A stretch of 61,194 nucleotides of DNA from DATIJJ01 sp035478255 (GCA_035478255.1 DATIJV010000108.1:1-61194); one strand, 5' to 3'. Positions 8,093 through 16,529 are shown, counted from the stretch's first letter. Notes: generated from the sequence alone by a model not told the origin. Made by a program: numbers and translations.

Positions 8093-10579
8093 ATGCAAGA
8101 ATTAAATAAATTATTAAAGATATACAGAGAATCGTTGCTGCATGGCTTTTTAAAATCTGTTGAAAATTTTCCAGAAAGAAATGCATTGTGGGTAGATGAT
8201 CAATATTATACTTATGAAAAATTGTATCTATCTTCATTAAGAATGGCAAAAGTGTTGAGCCATTTCCAAGATGAACGTTGTGTTATTTTAACCTCTCGTC
8301 ATGTTTCAGCTTATTCTGCTGTGATTTCCGTGTTGTTAGCTGGAAAGACATATGTTCCTCTCAATGCGCACTACCTTTCAGAAATTAATTTAACTCTCTT
8401 TAATGCAGTCAATACGAATTTGATCATCATTGATAACAACCCATTAGAAACAATCAAAAATTTCATTTTAAATTGTAAAAAATCACTCATTATTTTTTCT
8501 GAGAAAAAATCTTTTTTAGAAGAGGATTTTCGTTTTTCACATCATCAATTTGTCAATATCTCCGAGAATGCTGGCTTCAATTTTAATTTTAAAAATCTAT
8601 CCCAATATGCTTATCTCATGTTTACATCGGGCAGCACAGGGAACCCTAAAGGCATCAGGGTAAGTCATCAAAACGCACTGACGTATGTGAAAAATATGGT
8701 TAATCGGTCTCAGCCCACAGAAAAAGATAAATTTAGTCAATTAGCTGAATTGACATTTGATTTTTCCGTGCATGATTTATTTGTTGCTTGGTCAGTCGGT
8801 GCGTGTGTTTATTCAATCACGGGCGCTCATTTAATACACTGGAAAAATTTTATGGATAAGCATCAGTTGACTTTTTGGGCATCGGTTCCTTCGTCTGCAA
8901 ATTTTATAAAACAAACTGGCCAGTTGAAAGAAAATATTTTTCCATCGCTGAAGTATAGTATTTTTTGCGGAGAGGTTTTGTCCGCGTCTCTTACAAAATC
9001 CTGGCAAGAGGCAGCCCCTCGATCTGTTATTGATAATTTATATGGGCCGACGGAAGCGGCGGTGGCGTGCACTGGCTATCAATGGAAAATAATGCAAAGA
9101 AATGATGAAATATTACCGATCGGAAAGCCTTTTCCATTGCAGCGCATTAAAATTATTAATAATGAATTTGAAGAAGTCAAGAAAGGTGAAATAGGCGAGC
9201 TGTGTTTATCGGGCCCGCAAGTAGTCGATTCTTATTGGCAAGATTCAAAATTAACTCATGATCGATTTATTTATTTTCCTGACGATGAACAATGCTGGTA
9301 TCGCACGCAGGATTGGGTGAAATGGGATGATACAGTCGGTTTAATTTATCAAGGAAGATTGGATGATCAGCTGAAAATTCGCGGACGATGTGTTTCAAGA
9401 TTGGAAATAGAAATGGCATTGAAAAAAATTGCTGAAACCGATTCTGTTGCAATTTTGCCTGAATCAAATTCCTCTGATGGTTTGGTGATAAATGTCATTG
9501 CATTTGTTAGTCATTCGAAGTTTTCTGCTGAATATATCAAAAAAACCGCCAGAAATATTTTGGCTGACTATATGATACCTGTGCATATCTTTGTTTTGCC
9601 AGAATTACCCAAAAATGCGAATGGAAAACTGGATTACACAGCAATGAGACATATTATGCAAGAAAATGCATTAACGAATTATTATAGTCAACAAAGTCTT
9701 ATTTCAGATCCTGGAATTTATCAATCTTATTTTGAAAATCTTTCAGACGATATCAGTCAATTATGCGAAATTCTGCATGGAATTCTTTTGCATTTTTTAG
9801 ATGCAAAATCATTTAATTGTGATGTCTTGCCTTCCCGGTTAGCCGAAATGGATTGTCGTCAAATTAAGCAAATCATACAAAAAGTTATTGAGTTGGATGA
9901 TACTCTGTTTCATAGTCCTCGAGAAATATCGAAAAAAATATTAAGTTCATGTCGTGATTTTTCACTTTTGCTCTGTTCTGTCCTGAGACATAAAAAAATT
10001 CCTGCACGGTTGCGATTTGGATTTACTGCTTTTTTATTTCCAGGATTTCATCATGACCAAACATTGATGGAATATTGGGATGAAAATAAAAAATCATGGT
10101 GTTTGATAAATGCCCGGATGAATTCTCTATTTATAAAAAAATATCATGTGAAAGCAGAAGACGATTTTTATAATGTTTCGAGGAATTCTTTTTTTGTTGC
10201 GGGTGATGCTTGGCTTCGTTGTCGTTCGGGAACCAAGCAAGCTGATCAATTTGGCACAGGAAATATTAATCGAGTGACGGGCTGGAGATATATTCGTAAT
10301 AAATTGCTGCAGGATTTCGCTGCTTTAAATAAAGTAGAAATGCTGCCTTGGGATTGTTGGGGAGTTATGTTGAGTGGTCCAGAAGATGATTTTATTCATG
10401 ATAGTAAGCAAATGGATCTATTGGATCACATTGCAGAATTGACGTTAAACCCTGATAAAAATCTTGAACAGATAAATCGAATTTACGCGGCGGAAAAAGA
10501 CTTGCAAGTTGGCAGTGAAGTTTTTTGTGATAGCTTGACAGGTGCGGGAAAGTGGGTTGCTGTCACTCGGTCGGAATAA
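8093..10579 (+). CDS. Amino-acid adenylation domain fused to a transglutaminase-like domain
   Basis: An 828-residue two-domain protein. Residues 1-520 form an NRPS-type adenylation domain: FTSGSTGNPKGIRVSHQN (178-194), NLYGPTEAA, YRTQDWVKW, GRLDDQLKIRG and the catalytic Lys512 in LPKNANGKLDY. TFDFSV keeps the aspartate that binds an alpha-amino group, so an amino-acid substrate is inferred. Residues 550-828 look like a transglutaminase-like domain, with nucleophile Cys620 in SCRDFSLLL, His653/654 in GFHHDQ and the third position in LINARM (Asn rather than Asp). There is no carrier-protein or condensation domain. Transglutaminase-like proteins such as AdmF form amide bonds in andrimid biosynthesis, so condensation by the C-terminal domain is plausible. 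Confidence 0.8.
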   Translation: MQELNKLLKIYRESLLHGFLKSVENFPERNALWVDDQYYTYEKLYLSSLRMAKVLSHFQDERCVILTSRHVSAYSAVISVLLAGKTYVPLNAHYLSEINLTLFNAVNTNLIIIDNNPLETIKNFILNCKKSLIIFSEKKSFLEEDFRFSHHQFVNISENAGFNFNFKNLSQYAYLMFTSGSTGNPKGIRVSHQNALTYVKNMVNRSQPTEKDKFSQLAELTFDFSVHDLFVAWSVGACVYSITGAHLIHWKNFMDKHQLTFWASVPSSANFIKQTGQLKENIFPSLKYSIFCGEVLSASLTKSWQEAAPRSVIDNLYGPTEAAVACTGYQWKIMQRNDEILPIGKPFPLQRIKIINNEFEEVKKGEIGELCLSGPQVVDSYWQDSKLTHDRFIYFPDDEQCWYRTQDWVKWDDTVGLIYQGRLDDQLKIRGRCVSRLEIEMALKKIAETDSVAILPESNSSDGLVINVIAFVSHSKFSAEYIKKTARNILADYMIPVHIFVLPELPKNANGKLDYTAMRHIMQENALTNYYSQQSLISDPGIYQSYFENLSDDISQLCEILHGILLHFLDAKSFNCDVLPSRLAEMDCRQIKQIIQKVIELDDTLFHSPREISKKILSSCRDFSLLLCSVLRHKKIPARLRFGFTAFLFPGFHHDQTLMEYWDENKKSWCLINARMNSLFIKKYHVKAEDDFYNVSRNSFFVAGDAWLRCRSGTKQADQFGTGNINRVTGWRYIRNKLLQDFAALNKVEMLPWDCWGVMLSGPEDDFIHDSKQMDLLDHIAELTLNPDKNLEQINRIYAAEKDLQVGSEVFCDSLTGAGKWVAVTRSE

Positions 10580-10615
10580 TTTTACTTCTTTATTTTAAGA
10601 AAAAATTAAAAATTC

Positions 10616-10655
10616 GTCATTGCGGACCTGCAAAAAGCGCAGGTTTGCAATGACG
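10616..10655 (-). terminator. Hairpin between the biosynthetic cluster and ppiB
   Basis: CGTCATTGCGGACCTGC pairs almost perfectly with GCAGGTTTGCAATGACG around a short A-rich loop. Read on the minus strand the hairpin is followed by a T-rich tract, so it suits termination of ppiB. On the plus strand no T tract follows, though it may still protect the cluster mRNA end. Confidence 0.55.
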
Positions 10656-10663
10656 GACTTCAA

Positions 10664-11185
10664 TTACGCGCCAGTGACGATGTCTGATGTTTCCGCATTC
10701 ACCACAACTTTCTCAATAATCACATCATCCACTGGTACATCCTGGTGGCCTGCTTTCCGCGTCGTCGAAACTATTTTGATTTTATCTACTACTTCCATCC
10801 CTGCAATCACTTTCCCAAACACACAATAACCCCAGCCTTCCATCGTTTTAGATTTAAAGTTTAAAAAGGCATTATCTGCGACATTAATAAAAAATTGTGA
10901 AGTAGCAGAATGAGGGTCAGCAGTCCGCGCCATTGCAATGGTATATCGCTTGTTAGTCCCGCCTTTATCTGCTTCATTTTCAATAGCCGCAGAAGATTTT
11001 TTTTGTTGCATATGGGGCCCAAAACCCCCTCCTTGGATCATAAACCCATTGATAATTCGATGAAAAATCGTATTATCATAAAAACCGTTTTTGGCAAGCG
11101 TTAAAAAATTTTTCGCGGTAGCCGGAGTATTTTCAAAATCCAACTCAATCGAAATATCTCCATAATTTGTTTGTAATATAATCAT
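10664..11185 (-). CDS. ppiB: Peptidyl-prolyl cis-trans isomerase, cyclophilin type
   Basis: A 173-residue single-domain cytoplasmic cyclophilin without a signal peptide. It carries the conserved FHRIINGFMIQGG active-site segment, the MARTADPHSATSQFFIN strand and a VFGKVIAGMEVVDKI segment near the C-terminus. It catalyses proline isomerisation during folding. It is about ten residues longer than typical PpiB, with a variable tail. AAGAGG precedes the ATG at suitable spacing. It diverges from the adenylate cyclase gene and converges on the biosynthetic cluster, so it marks the return to conserved chromosome. Confidence 0.93.
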   Translation of the reverse strand: MIILQTNYGDISIELDFENTPATAKNFLTLAKNGFYDNTIFHRIINGFMIQGGGFGPHMQQKKSSAAIENEADKGGTNKRYTIAMARTADPHSATSQFFINVADNAFLNFKSKTMEGWGYCVFGKVIAGMEVVDKIKIVSTTRKAGHQDVPVDDVIIEKVVVNAETSDIVTGA

Positions 11186-11230
11186 TTATCATGCCTCTTA
11201 AGTAAACCAGCAAAAATGCATTTCTTACTC

Positions 11231-11236
11231 TATAAT
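11231..11236 (+). promoter_or_regulatory. Candidate -10 box for the adenylate cyclase gene
   Basis: A perfect TATAAT lies 42 bases before the chosen start at 11278, in the short divergent gap with ppiB. No good -35 hexamer stands 16-18 bases upstream, so support is partial. Confidence 0.35.
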
Positions 11237-11277
11237 AAAGGTGTTGCAAGTGCTCAATTAAATCGAGGATGTCAGTA

Positions 11278-13308
11278 ATGCTCGAATATTTGATTCGACA
11301 ATCCAAAAAAATAGTCGTGACCTTAAAGTTCAGTATCCTCGCCATATTTGTGACGCTATTTGTGTTGTCTATGTTAACACTTATCGCTATTACTCACATC
11401 AGATTTACGCGCAGCATGGAAGACTTTTCATTTGGTTTAATGAAGCAGGCTTCTTATACGGCATTCACTCAAATTCAGAATGAATTAAAAAATGCTGAAA
11501 TTGAAAGTCATGCGCTTGCCGAGCTTATAAAATTAGACGTGCTCGATTCAACCAGTGAAGTGGAAACTTATATTCAGAGTCTCATGAGAAATGAAATCGA
11601 TTTATTTCCCAGTGTGCAATCAATTGTTTGGGCTGACACCGCTGGTCATTATGTTTCTGTAGAGAAAACAGATGATGGCAAGCTTCATTCAGAGATTGTC
11701 CAATACAATCCAGATAACCCAAGTTATGATCCACGTTTACGGCCTTGGTATATTATCGCTAAAAATGAAAAAAAACCTGTGTGGATGGGAATTTACGCAT
11801 ACGAGATGACAAAATATAGGGGAACCAGTGTAGCGACACCTGTTTATAAAAATGATAATACCTTGCTAGGTGTCGTAAATTTAAGAGTTCGACTGGATAA
11901 TATGCGTGATCTGGTTGAGCAAACTCAGGTGAGTGCGCACAGCATTACATTTATAGTCTCCTCAGATGGGCAATTGATTGCTTTTCCGAATCTTGTTCAA
12001 TATAATCAATCGGCATTGTTAAACATAAAAAATTTAGAAAAATCTCCCTGGATTGCAGAATCATTTGATATATACAACAAAACTCACAGCGCAGAATTTA
12101 TTTATGAATATAACAAAAAAGATTATCTCGCATCTTATTTGCCTCTCACTTCTTTTGGCAGTAATAATCACTGGATCATAGGAGTCGTATCTCCCACTGA
12201 AGATTTTATGAGTGATGTTTACAAAACACATTTGCTCACATTATTAATCAATTTAACTATTTTAATTTTTGGTATCACTGCAGTTTCTATTTTAATTTCT
12301 CGTGTTGTGCATCCGCTGAATGAAATTACCAAAGAAATTCGTCGTATCAGAGATTTTGTTTTAACAGATGAGAAGCCAATTGTGTCACGTATTCTTGAAA
12401 TTAGTTATATAGCTGAAGCACTTTATTCAATGAAAAAAGGATTAAAAACATTTCAACGTTATGTTCCATCTGCATTGGTTCGACAATTGATTGAGACTGG
12501 CGAAGATGCACGAATTGGCGGAATAAAAAAACCGCTAGCGATTTTATTTTCTGATATTAAAGATTTTACTTCGCTTGCAGAAAAAATGGATCCTGAAAAA
12601 TTATCTCCTCATCTTTGCGATTATTTCGATGAATTATCGCAAGTCATAGTGATGAATCACGGCACGATTGATAAATACATGGGCGATGCCATCATGGCAT
12701 TTTGGGGGGCGCCATCGATTATCGAACAACCTTCATTGTATGCGGCAAAGGCGGCATTGCGCTGTTTGAATCTTTCTGAAGAATTAAATGAAACATGGCA
12801 AGAACAAGGCAAGCCTCTTTTGCACACTCGAATTGGAATTCATTTCGGCCAAGCGATTGTCGGAAATTTTGGATCGTCAGAACGAATTAGTTACACGGCG
12901 ATTGGTGATGCAATTAATATCGCTAGTCGTTTGGAAGGCATCAATAAAATTTATGGCACTCAAATTATCGTGAGTGATGTGGTTTATCATCAAATAAAGA
13001 ATGATTTTGTTTTGCGAATGTTGGACTGTATCACAGTAAAAGGGAGAAATGAGGCGCATTATATTTATGAGCTGGTTGCAGAAACCTACATGGAAATAAC
13101 TTATGATTTTGAAAAATATACGATGAATTTTGCGAAAGGGTTTGCTGCCTATCAAAAAAGACAATGGGATGAGGCTATTTCTTTCTTTGTAGAATGCTTA
13201 AAAATCTATCCAGCAGATACGGTAGCAGGGGTATTGATTAAACGATGTGAACACTTTAAGTCAGAGCCGCCTGAAGCAGATTGGAGTGGTATTTGGAAGT
13301 TAGAGTAA
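11278..13308 (+). CDS. Membrane adenylate/guanylate cyclase (class III) with Cache sensor
   Basis: A 676-residue receptor-type cyclase: N-terminal membrane helix, periplasmic double-Cache-like sensor (about residues 45-320, with DPRLRPWY), second helix, HAMP-like linker and class III cyclase domain (about 415-600). Metal-binding aspartates appear in FSDIKDFTSL and DKYMGDAIMAFWG; the nucleotide segment is YTAIGDAINIASRLEG. The Lys in SDIKDFT and Asp in the TAIGD strand favour ATP over GTP, giving cAMP. A helical, possibly TPR-like tail follows. The longer start at 11269 is rejected because GAGG at 11264-11267 would touch it; the start at 11278 has normal spacing. Confidence 0.88.
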   Translation: MLEYLIRQSKKIVVTLKFSILAIFVTLFVLSMLTLIAITHIRFTRSMEDFSFGLMKQASYTAFTQIQNELKNAEIESHALAELIKLDVLDSTSEVETYIQSLMRNEIDLFPSVQSIVWADTAGHYVSVEKTDDGKLHSEIVQYNPDNPSYDPRLRPWYIIAKNEKKPVWMGIYAYEMTKYRGTSVATPVYKNDNTLLGVVNLRVRLDNMRDLVEQTQVSAHSITFIVSSDGQLIAFPNLVQYNQSALLNIKNLEKSPWIAESFDIYNKTHSAEFIYEYNKKDYLASYLPLTSFGSNNHWIIGVVSPTEDFMSDVYKTHLLTLLINLTILIFGITAVSILISRVVHPLNEITKEIRRIRDFVLTDEKPIVSRILEISYIAEALYSMKKGLKTFQRYVPSALVRQLIETGEDARIGGIKKPLAILFSDIKDFTSLAEKMDPEKLSPHLCDYFDELSQVIVMNHGTIDKYMGDAIMAFWGAPSIIEQPSLYAAKAALRCLNLSEELNETWQEQGKPLLHTRIGIHFGQAIVGNFGSSERISYTAIGDAINIASRLEGINKIYGTQIIVSDVVYHQIKNDFVLRMLDCITVKGRNEAHYIYELVAETYMEITYDFEKYTMNFAKGFAAYQKRQWDEAISFFVECLKIYPADTVAGVLIKRCEHFKSEPPEADWSGIWKLE

Positions 13309-13373
13309 AAAATCCGCACAGATTTTTCTTCTTAGGTGATTTTCTAGCAAATTTATCCATTCATTAGTAATGT

Positions 13374-13379
13374 TATAAT
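13374..13379 (+). promoter_or_regulatory. Candidate -10 box for the Cys-rich protein/entericidin pair
   Basis: TATAAT 49 bases upstream of the Cys-rich protein start, in an AT-rich gap after the cyclase gene. The -35 region is poor, so this is tentative. Confidence 0.35.
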
Positions 13380-13427
13380 GTACTTAATAAATTCTTTTCT
13401 ATTGTTTTTATGATCGAGGAACTGGAC

Positions 13428-13697
13428 ATGAAAACACTCTTCGCATTTTTAATCATCATCTTTGGATTTTTATTTTCTGCTTCATGTTTTGCAAGTTGTA
13501 ATAGTTGTAGAGTTCAATCAGATTGTTATTCCTGCTCATCGTCTTACAATACCTGCGGTTCTTGTGGTACAGTCTGTGAGGATTGTGCGTGCAGCAGTTG
13601 TGCTTGTACAGAACCCTCATGCGGAAAAAATCCGTGTTTAAGCAGACGCGCATGCTGTCAAGTGTTTGGTAATGTAGGTGGTTATGACGATTATTAA
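13428..13697 (+). CDS. Small cysteine-rich secreted protein
   Basis: An 89-residue protein with a clear Sec signal peptide (MKTLFAFLIIIFGFLF then SASCFAS) and a short mature domain dense in paired cysteines (CNSCRVQSDCYSCSS, CGSCGTVCEDCACSSCAC), ending in an aromatic-acidic tail. Export with so many cysteines suggests disulfides or metal binding; I do not recognise the family. A longer start at 13410 is possible, but GAGGA at 13417-13421 is well placed for 13428. The entericidin-like gene starts 12 bases downstream, so they are probably cotranscribed. Confidence 0.7.
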   Translation: MKTLFAFLIIIFGFLFSASCFASCNSCRVQSDCYSCSSSYNTCGSCGTVCEDCACSSCACTEPSCGKNPCLSRRACCQVFGNVGGYDDY

Positions 13698-13709
13698 AGG
13701 AGTTGTGTG

Positions 13710-13877
13710 ATGAGATTTGTGCAATCTGTATTAGGAGTTTTATTGGCTTCAACTTTTGTGCTGACAGGCTGTAATACGGCAAAAGGTTTTGGAGAGGACA
13801 TGCAGCAAGGCGGTGAGGCAATTCAAAAAGCGGCGCATGATGCGACGACTAATTCTAGTACGCCATCCCACTCCTAA
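13710..13877 (+). CDS. Entericidin A/B-family lipoprotein
   Basis: A 55-residue lipoprotein: hydrophobic signal ending in the lipobox LTGC (Cys21), then NTAKGFGEDMQQGGEAIQ and a helical tail. This matches the entericidin pattern (GCNT-GxGxD-QxGGxAI). Entericidins are small membrane lipoproteins tied to stress-induced lysis or envelope stability. AAAGGAG precedes the ATG. A MITE is inserted immediately after its stop codon: the 11-bp target duplication begins at 13870, inside the last codons, and the reading frame is unharmed. Confidence 0.82.
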   Translation: MRFVQSVLGVLLASTFVLTGCNTAKGFGEDMQQGGEAIQKAAHDATTNSSTPSHS

Positions 13878-13880
13878 GTA

Positions 13881-14107
13881 CACTGCCATTAAGTTAAGCG
13901 AAAGCTGATTAGAGCGTCATCCCGGAATTTACTCAGTCTTAATTCGCGCTTTTCGCGAATTTAGAGTGAGTTAATGTCCGGGATCCACCCAAATGATAAG
14001 TAGATCCCGGACATTAAGTAGCGCTAAACTCGCAAAGAGCGCGAATTAAGCGCTACTAAATTCCGGGATGACGCTCTAATCAGCTTTCGCTTAACTTAAT
14101 GGCAGTG
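13881..14107. mobile_element. Complete MITE-like element with 51-bp inverted ends and 11-bp target duplication
   Basis: The 227-bp element has perfect 51-bp terminal inverted repeats beginning CACTGCCATTAAGTTAAGCG. It is flanked by the direct repeat ACTCCTAAGTA (13870-13880 and 14108-14118). Inside are nested hairpins, including TGTCCGGGATC/GATCCCGGACA. There is no coding capacity. An 11-bp duplication with long inverted repeats resembles insertion by an IS4-type transposase, but the family assignment is inference. It separates the entericidin gene from kdsB and could form strong RNA structures on either strand. Confidence 0.88.
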
Positions 14108-14215
14108 ACTCCTAAGTAGAGGTATACTTCGCGGCTTTCTTCTCCCCTCAAGTAAATTTCAAGGTGCACAACACGAGCTCTTCAGATAAAATACTCTCCC
14201 ATTTTGGAGTTTGAC

Positions 14216-14944
14216 ATGAAGATACTCTGCGTGATCCCTAGCCGCATGGCATCGACCCGCATTAAGCGGAAGCCCTTGCTGTCCATTCAAGGTAAGCCCA
14301 TGATTCAATGGGTGTATGAAAATGCTTCCCGATGCAAAGTGCTGACAGATGTCGTGGTCGCGACAGACAGTGAAGAAATCGCTTCTGTTATTCATCGCAT
14401 AGGCGGCAAAGCCATCATGACTGACCCCGATCTTCCTACTGGCTCTGACCGAGTCGCAGCAGCGGCAAGTCATTATCCTGAAATGGATGTCATCATCAAC
14501 TTGCAAGGGGATGAGCCTTTTATCCGCCCGCGCATGTTAGAACAACTCGTTGCTCCGTATCTCAACGGCGAATCGCCGGAAATGACCACGCTTGCCTATC
14601 CTTTGGATCGAGAAACAGATTACACTCATCCCGGCGCAGTCAAGGTCATTACTGATTTGCAAGGCAATGCGCTTTATTTTTCCCGTGCACCTATTCCTTA
14701 TTTTCGTGTTCCTGGAAATGCTCCAGTTTTTCATCATATGGGTTTATATGCTTTTCGACGGGATTTTCTTTTGACTTACCAAACCCTCTCTCAAACACCG
14801 CTTGAAAAAACAGAATCTCTGGAACAATTACGCGTTCTGGAGCATGGTTACAAAATCCGAGTCTGTTTAACTTCCGATCGAACGCTGGAGATTAATACGC
14901 CCGAAGAATACGAGCTTGCACAGCAGTTTCAATATGTCGATTGA
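14216..14944 (+). CDS. kdsB: 3-deoxy-manno-octulosonate cytidylyltransferase
   Basis: A 242-residue CMP-Kdo synthetase that activates Kdo with CTP for lipid A inner-core synthesis in the cytoplasm. The start has the signature VIPSRMASTRIKRKPL; NLQGDEPFIRP carries the metal-binding aspartate, and YFSRAPIPY and LEKTESLEQLR are typical. TTGGAG at 14204-14209 is the ribosome binding site for the ATG at 14216; the longer TTG-start reading would consume it. Length matches the family. The MITE lies about 110 bases upstream, so the promoter may have been altered by that insertion. Confidence 0.96.
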   Translation: MKILCVIPSRMASTRIKRKPLLSIQGKPMIQWVYENASRCKVLTDVVVATDSEEIASVIHRIGGKAIMTDPDLPTGSDRVAAAASHYPEMDVIINLQGDEPFIRPRMLEQLVAPYLNGESPEMTTLAYPLDRETDYTHPGAVKVITDLQGNALYFSRAPIPYFRVPGNAPVFHHMGLYAFRRDFLLTYQTLSQTPLEKTESLEQLRVLEHGYKIRVCLTSDRTLEINTPEEYELAQQFQYVD

Positions 14945-15003
14945 CTTGTTAGGGAAAAATTAATTAGTGTATACCTCTTGGAACCAATTAAAGGGAATTT
15001 TAT

Positions 15004-15777
15004 ATGAACAAGATGTTTCGTTTATCCAAATTATGTTTAACACTCATTTCAATCCCCGTTTTTATATTTTCAACTAACGCATTTGCGCAGCCCAGCCATC
15101 ATACCTATAACAAAGGCTATGATCATGGTTACGACGATGGTTATGAAGATGGTTATGATGATGCAATGGATGATTGCCCCTGTCCTCCTTCACTTGGCTT
15201 GACTGGCGGTTTCTATGCCGGTGTTGGTGTTGGTTACGAAGGGTTTCAAATAAAACGTAATCCATGGGTTTTTGATGATCCTATTGGTTCATTGAATACA
15301 CATGCAAATGGCTGGAATGGCAGATTGTTCGGCGGTTATGGCAGATATTTCATGAGTCATTATTATTTAGCTGCTGAATTGTTTGCTGGCACAAGCGGTG
15401 CAAGCGGCAAAGACTCATTGAATACATCCGGGTTTCAATATGATGGAAAATTCTCTGCTGGTACGAGTCTCGGCGTATCTGTTTTACCCGGTTATAGATT
15501 CACTGAAACGGGACCTTTGGTCTATGGACGTTTGGGTTATATCGATACGGAATTTAAAGTGCAAGACTGGTCGGGGATGTCTGGTTCAAATTATACGCAT
15601 TGGACGGGTGGGTTTAATGCGGGTTTAGGTGTTGAAATTCCGCTTTATAAAAAACTGACGGGAAGATTGGAATACGATTATATGAATTATAATTCTTTCA
15701 ACAATAATGGAATGACAGGATCTAAAAATTCACCTACGGATAATCGCGGTTCGCTTGATTTTGTTTTCCATTTTTAA
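15004..15777 (+). CDS. Outer-membrane beta-barrel protein with a Tyr-Asp-Gly repeat
   Basis: A 257-residue OmpA/OmpW-like porin-fold protein: Sec signal peptide ending at NAFAQ, then the repeat YDHGYDDGYEDGYDDAMDD (residues 39-57), a short Cys-Pro segment (CPCPP), and about eight amphipathic strands closing with the outer-membrane signature LDFVFHF. The acidic repeat may bind divalent cations or be periplasmic; that is speculation. AAAGGGAA precedes the start. It converges on another barrel gene across a hairpin terminator. Confidence 0.75.
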   Translation: MNKMFRLSKLCLTLISIPVFIFSTNAFAQPSHHTYNKGYDHGYDDGYEDGYDDAMDDCPCPPSLGLTGGFYAGVGVGYEGFQIKRNPWVFDDPIGSLNTHANGWNGRLFGGYGRYFMSHYYLAAELFAGTSGASGKDSLNTSGFQYDGKFSAGTSLGVSVLPGYRFTETGPLVYGRLGYIDTEFKVQDWSGMSGSNYTHWTGGFNAGLGVEIPLYKKLTGRLEYDYMNYNSFNNNGMTGSKNSPTDNRGSLDFVFHF

Positions 15778-15792
15778 ACTTTTAAATGTTTA

Positions 15793-15822
15793 ACCGAGCC
15801 GCTATACCTTATGCGGCTCGGT
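15793..15822. terminator. Bidirectional hairpin between two outer-membrane protein genes
   Basis: ACCGAGCCGC pairs with GCGGCTCGGT around a ten-base loop between the convergent genes ending at 15777 and 15832. The stem is GC-rich; no long T run follows on either side. Its position argues for transcription termination in both directions. Confidence 0.65.
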
Positions 15823-15831
15823 CAAGAATGA

Positions 15832-16509
15832 TCACAGAAAATTATACGTCACACCCAGCGATGTCAAATCTGTGCTGCCTGTGCTTCCATTTCCTCGAGC
15901 TCGGGCCCATTGCAGCACTAACGCAGCTTGCGGTGTCACATTATACGAAAAACCTGCGCCATAATAAGGGCTATAAGTATTCGCACTGGCTGATGCACCT
16001 GTTGTTGTAAATACTTTTTTGGCATAACTGTACGCCACACCTAATTTGCCCAGCACGCTCAAATTATGAATCAGTGAAAACTGCCCGACTGCTGCCAGAT
16101 AAGCTGCAAAATGTTCTGTCGAAGCCACATTGGTGCCAGGGGTTGTTTCATTTGAATTGTGATATTGCGTATAACCTAATTCGCCTGCAAAGGTTGCCCG
16201 GTGATATTGATAAAAATTGTATCCTAAATCAGCTGTCCAACCTGGGCCAATTTGTGTAACGGAATCGCCTGAGCCTGGTGCTGCCTTATCATGCGTTCTT
16301 GAAACACCTACATGACCTCCAACATACCAGTTAGGCACAAAAGTATATACGGGCGTTTGATCTTTATAAACTGTTTCCACGGGCGGTGTGCAATGATGTT
16401 TTTTGCAGTGACGCGCAAACGCAGTTGAAGAAAAAGAACATGCCAGCGTGAATAAAACAATCAATTTTACGATGTTGTTTGTTTTTAACAATGAAATAGT
16501 CCATTTCAT
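15832..16509 (-). CDS. Outer-membrane beta-barrel protein
   Basis: A 225-residue protein with a Sec signal peptide (cleavage near STAFARHC), a short His/Cys-rich linker (RHCKKHHCTPP) and an eight-strand barrel with alternating aromatic residues, ending in GVTYNFL. The C-terminal aromatic residue suits BAM-dependent insertion. It resembles the small OmpA-like/Opa-like barrels common in Legionellales; no ligand can be assigned. Its gene starts 20 bases after a 26-codon lipoprotein reading frame, probably in the same transcript. Confidence 0.75.
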   Translation of the reverse strand: MKWTISLLKTNNIVKLIVLFTLACSFSSTAFARHCKKHHCTPPVETVYKDQTPVYTFVPNWYVGGHVGVSRTHDKAAPGSGDSVTQIGPGWTADLGYNFYQYHRATFAGELGYTQYHNSNETTPGTNVASTEHFAAYLAAVGQFSLIHNLSVLGKLGVAYSYAKKVFTTTGASASANTYSPYYGAGFSYNVTPQAALVLQWARARGNGSTGSTDLTSLGVTYNFL

Positions 16510-16529
16510 GAGTGTATCCTTTTAATAGC

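Noticed and set aside
1..14107. Composite transposon formed by the two inverted MITE copies
   Set aside because: The right copy has its own 11-bp duplication on both sides, so it inserted alone. No duplication links the two outer ends.
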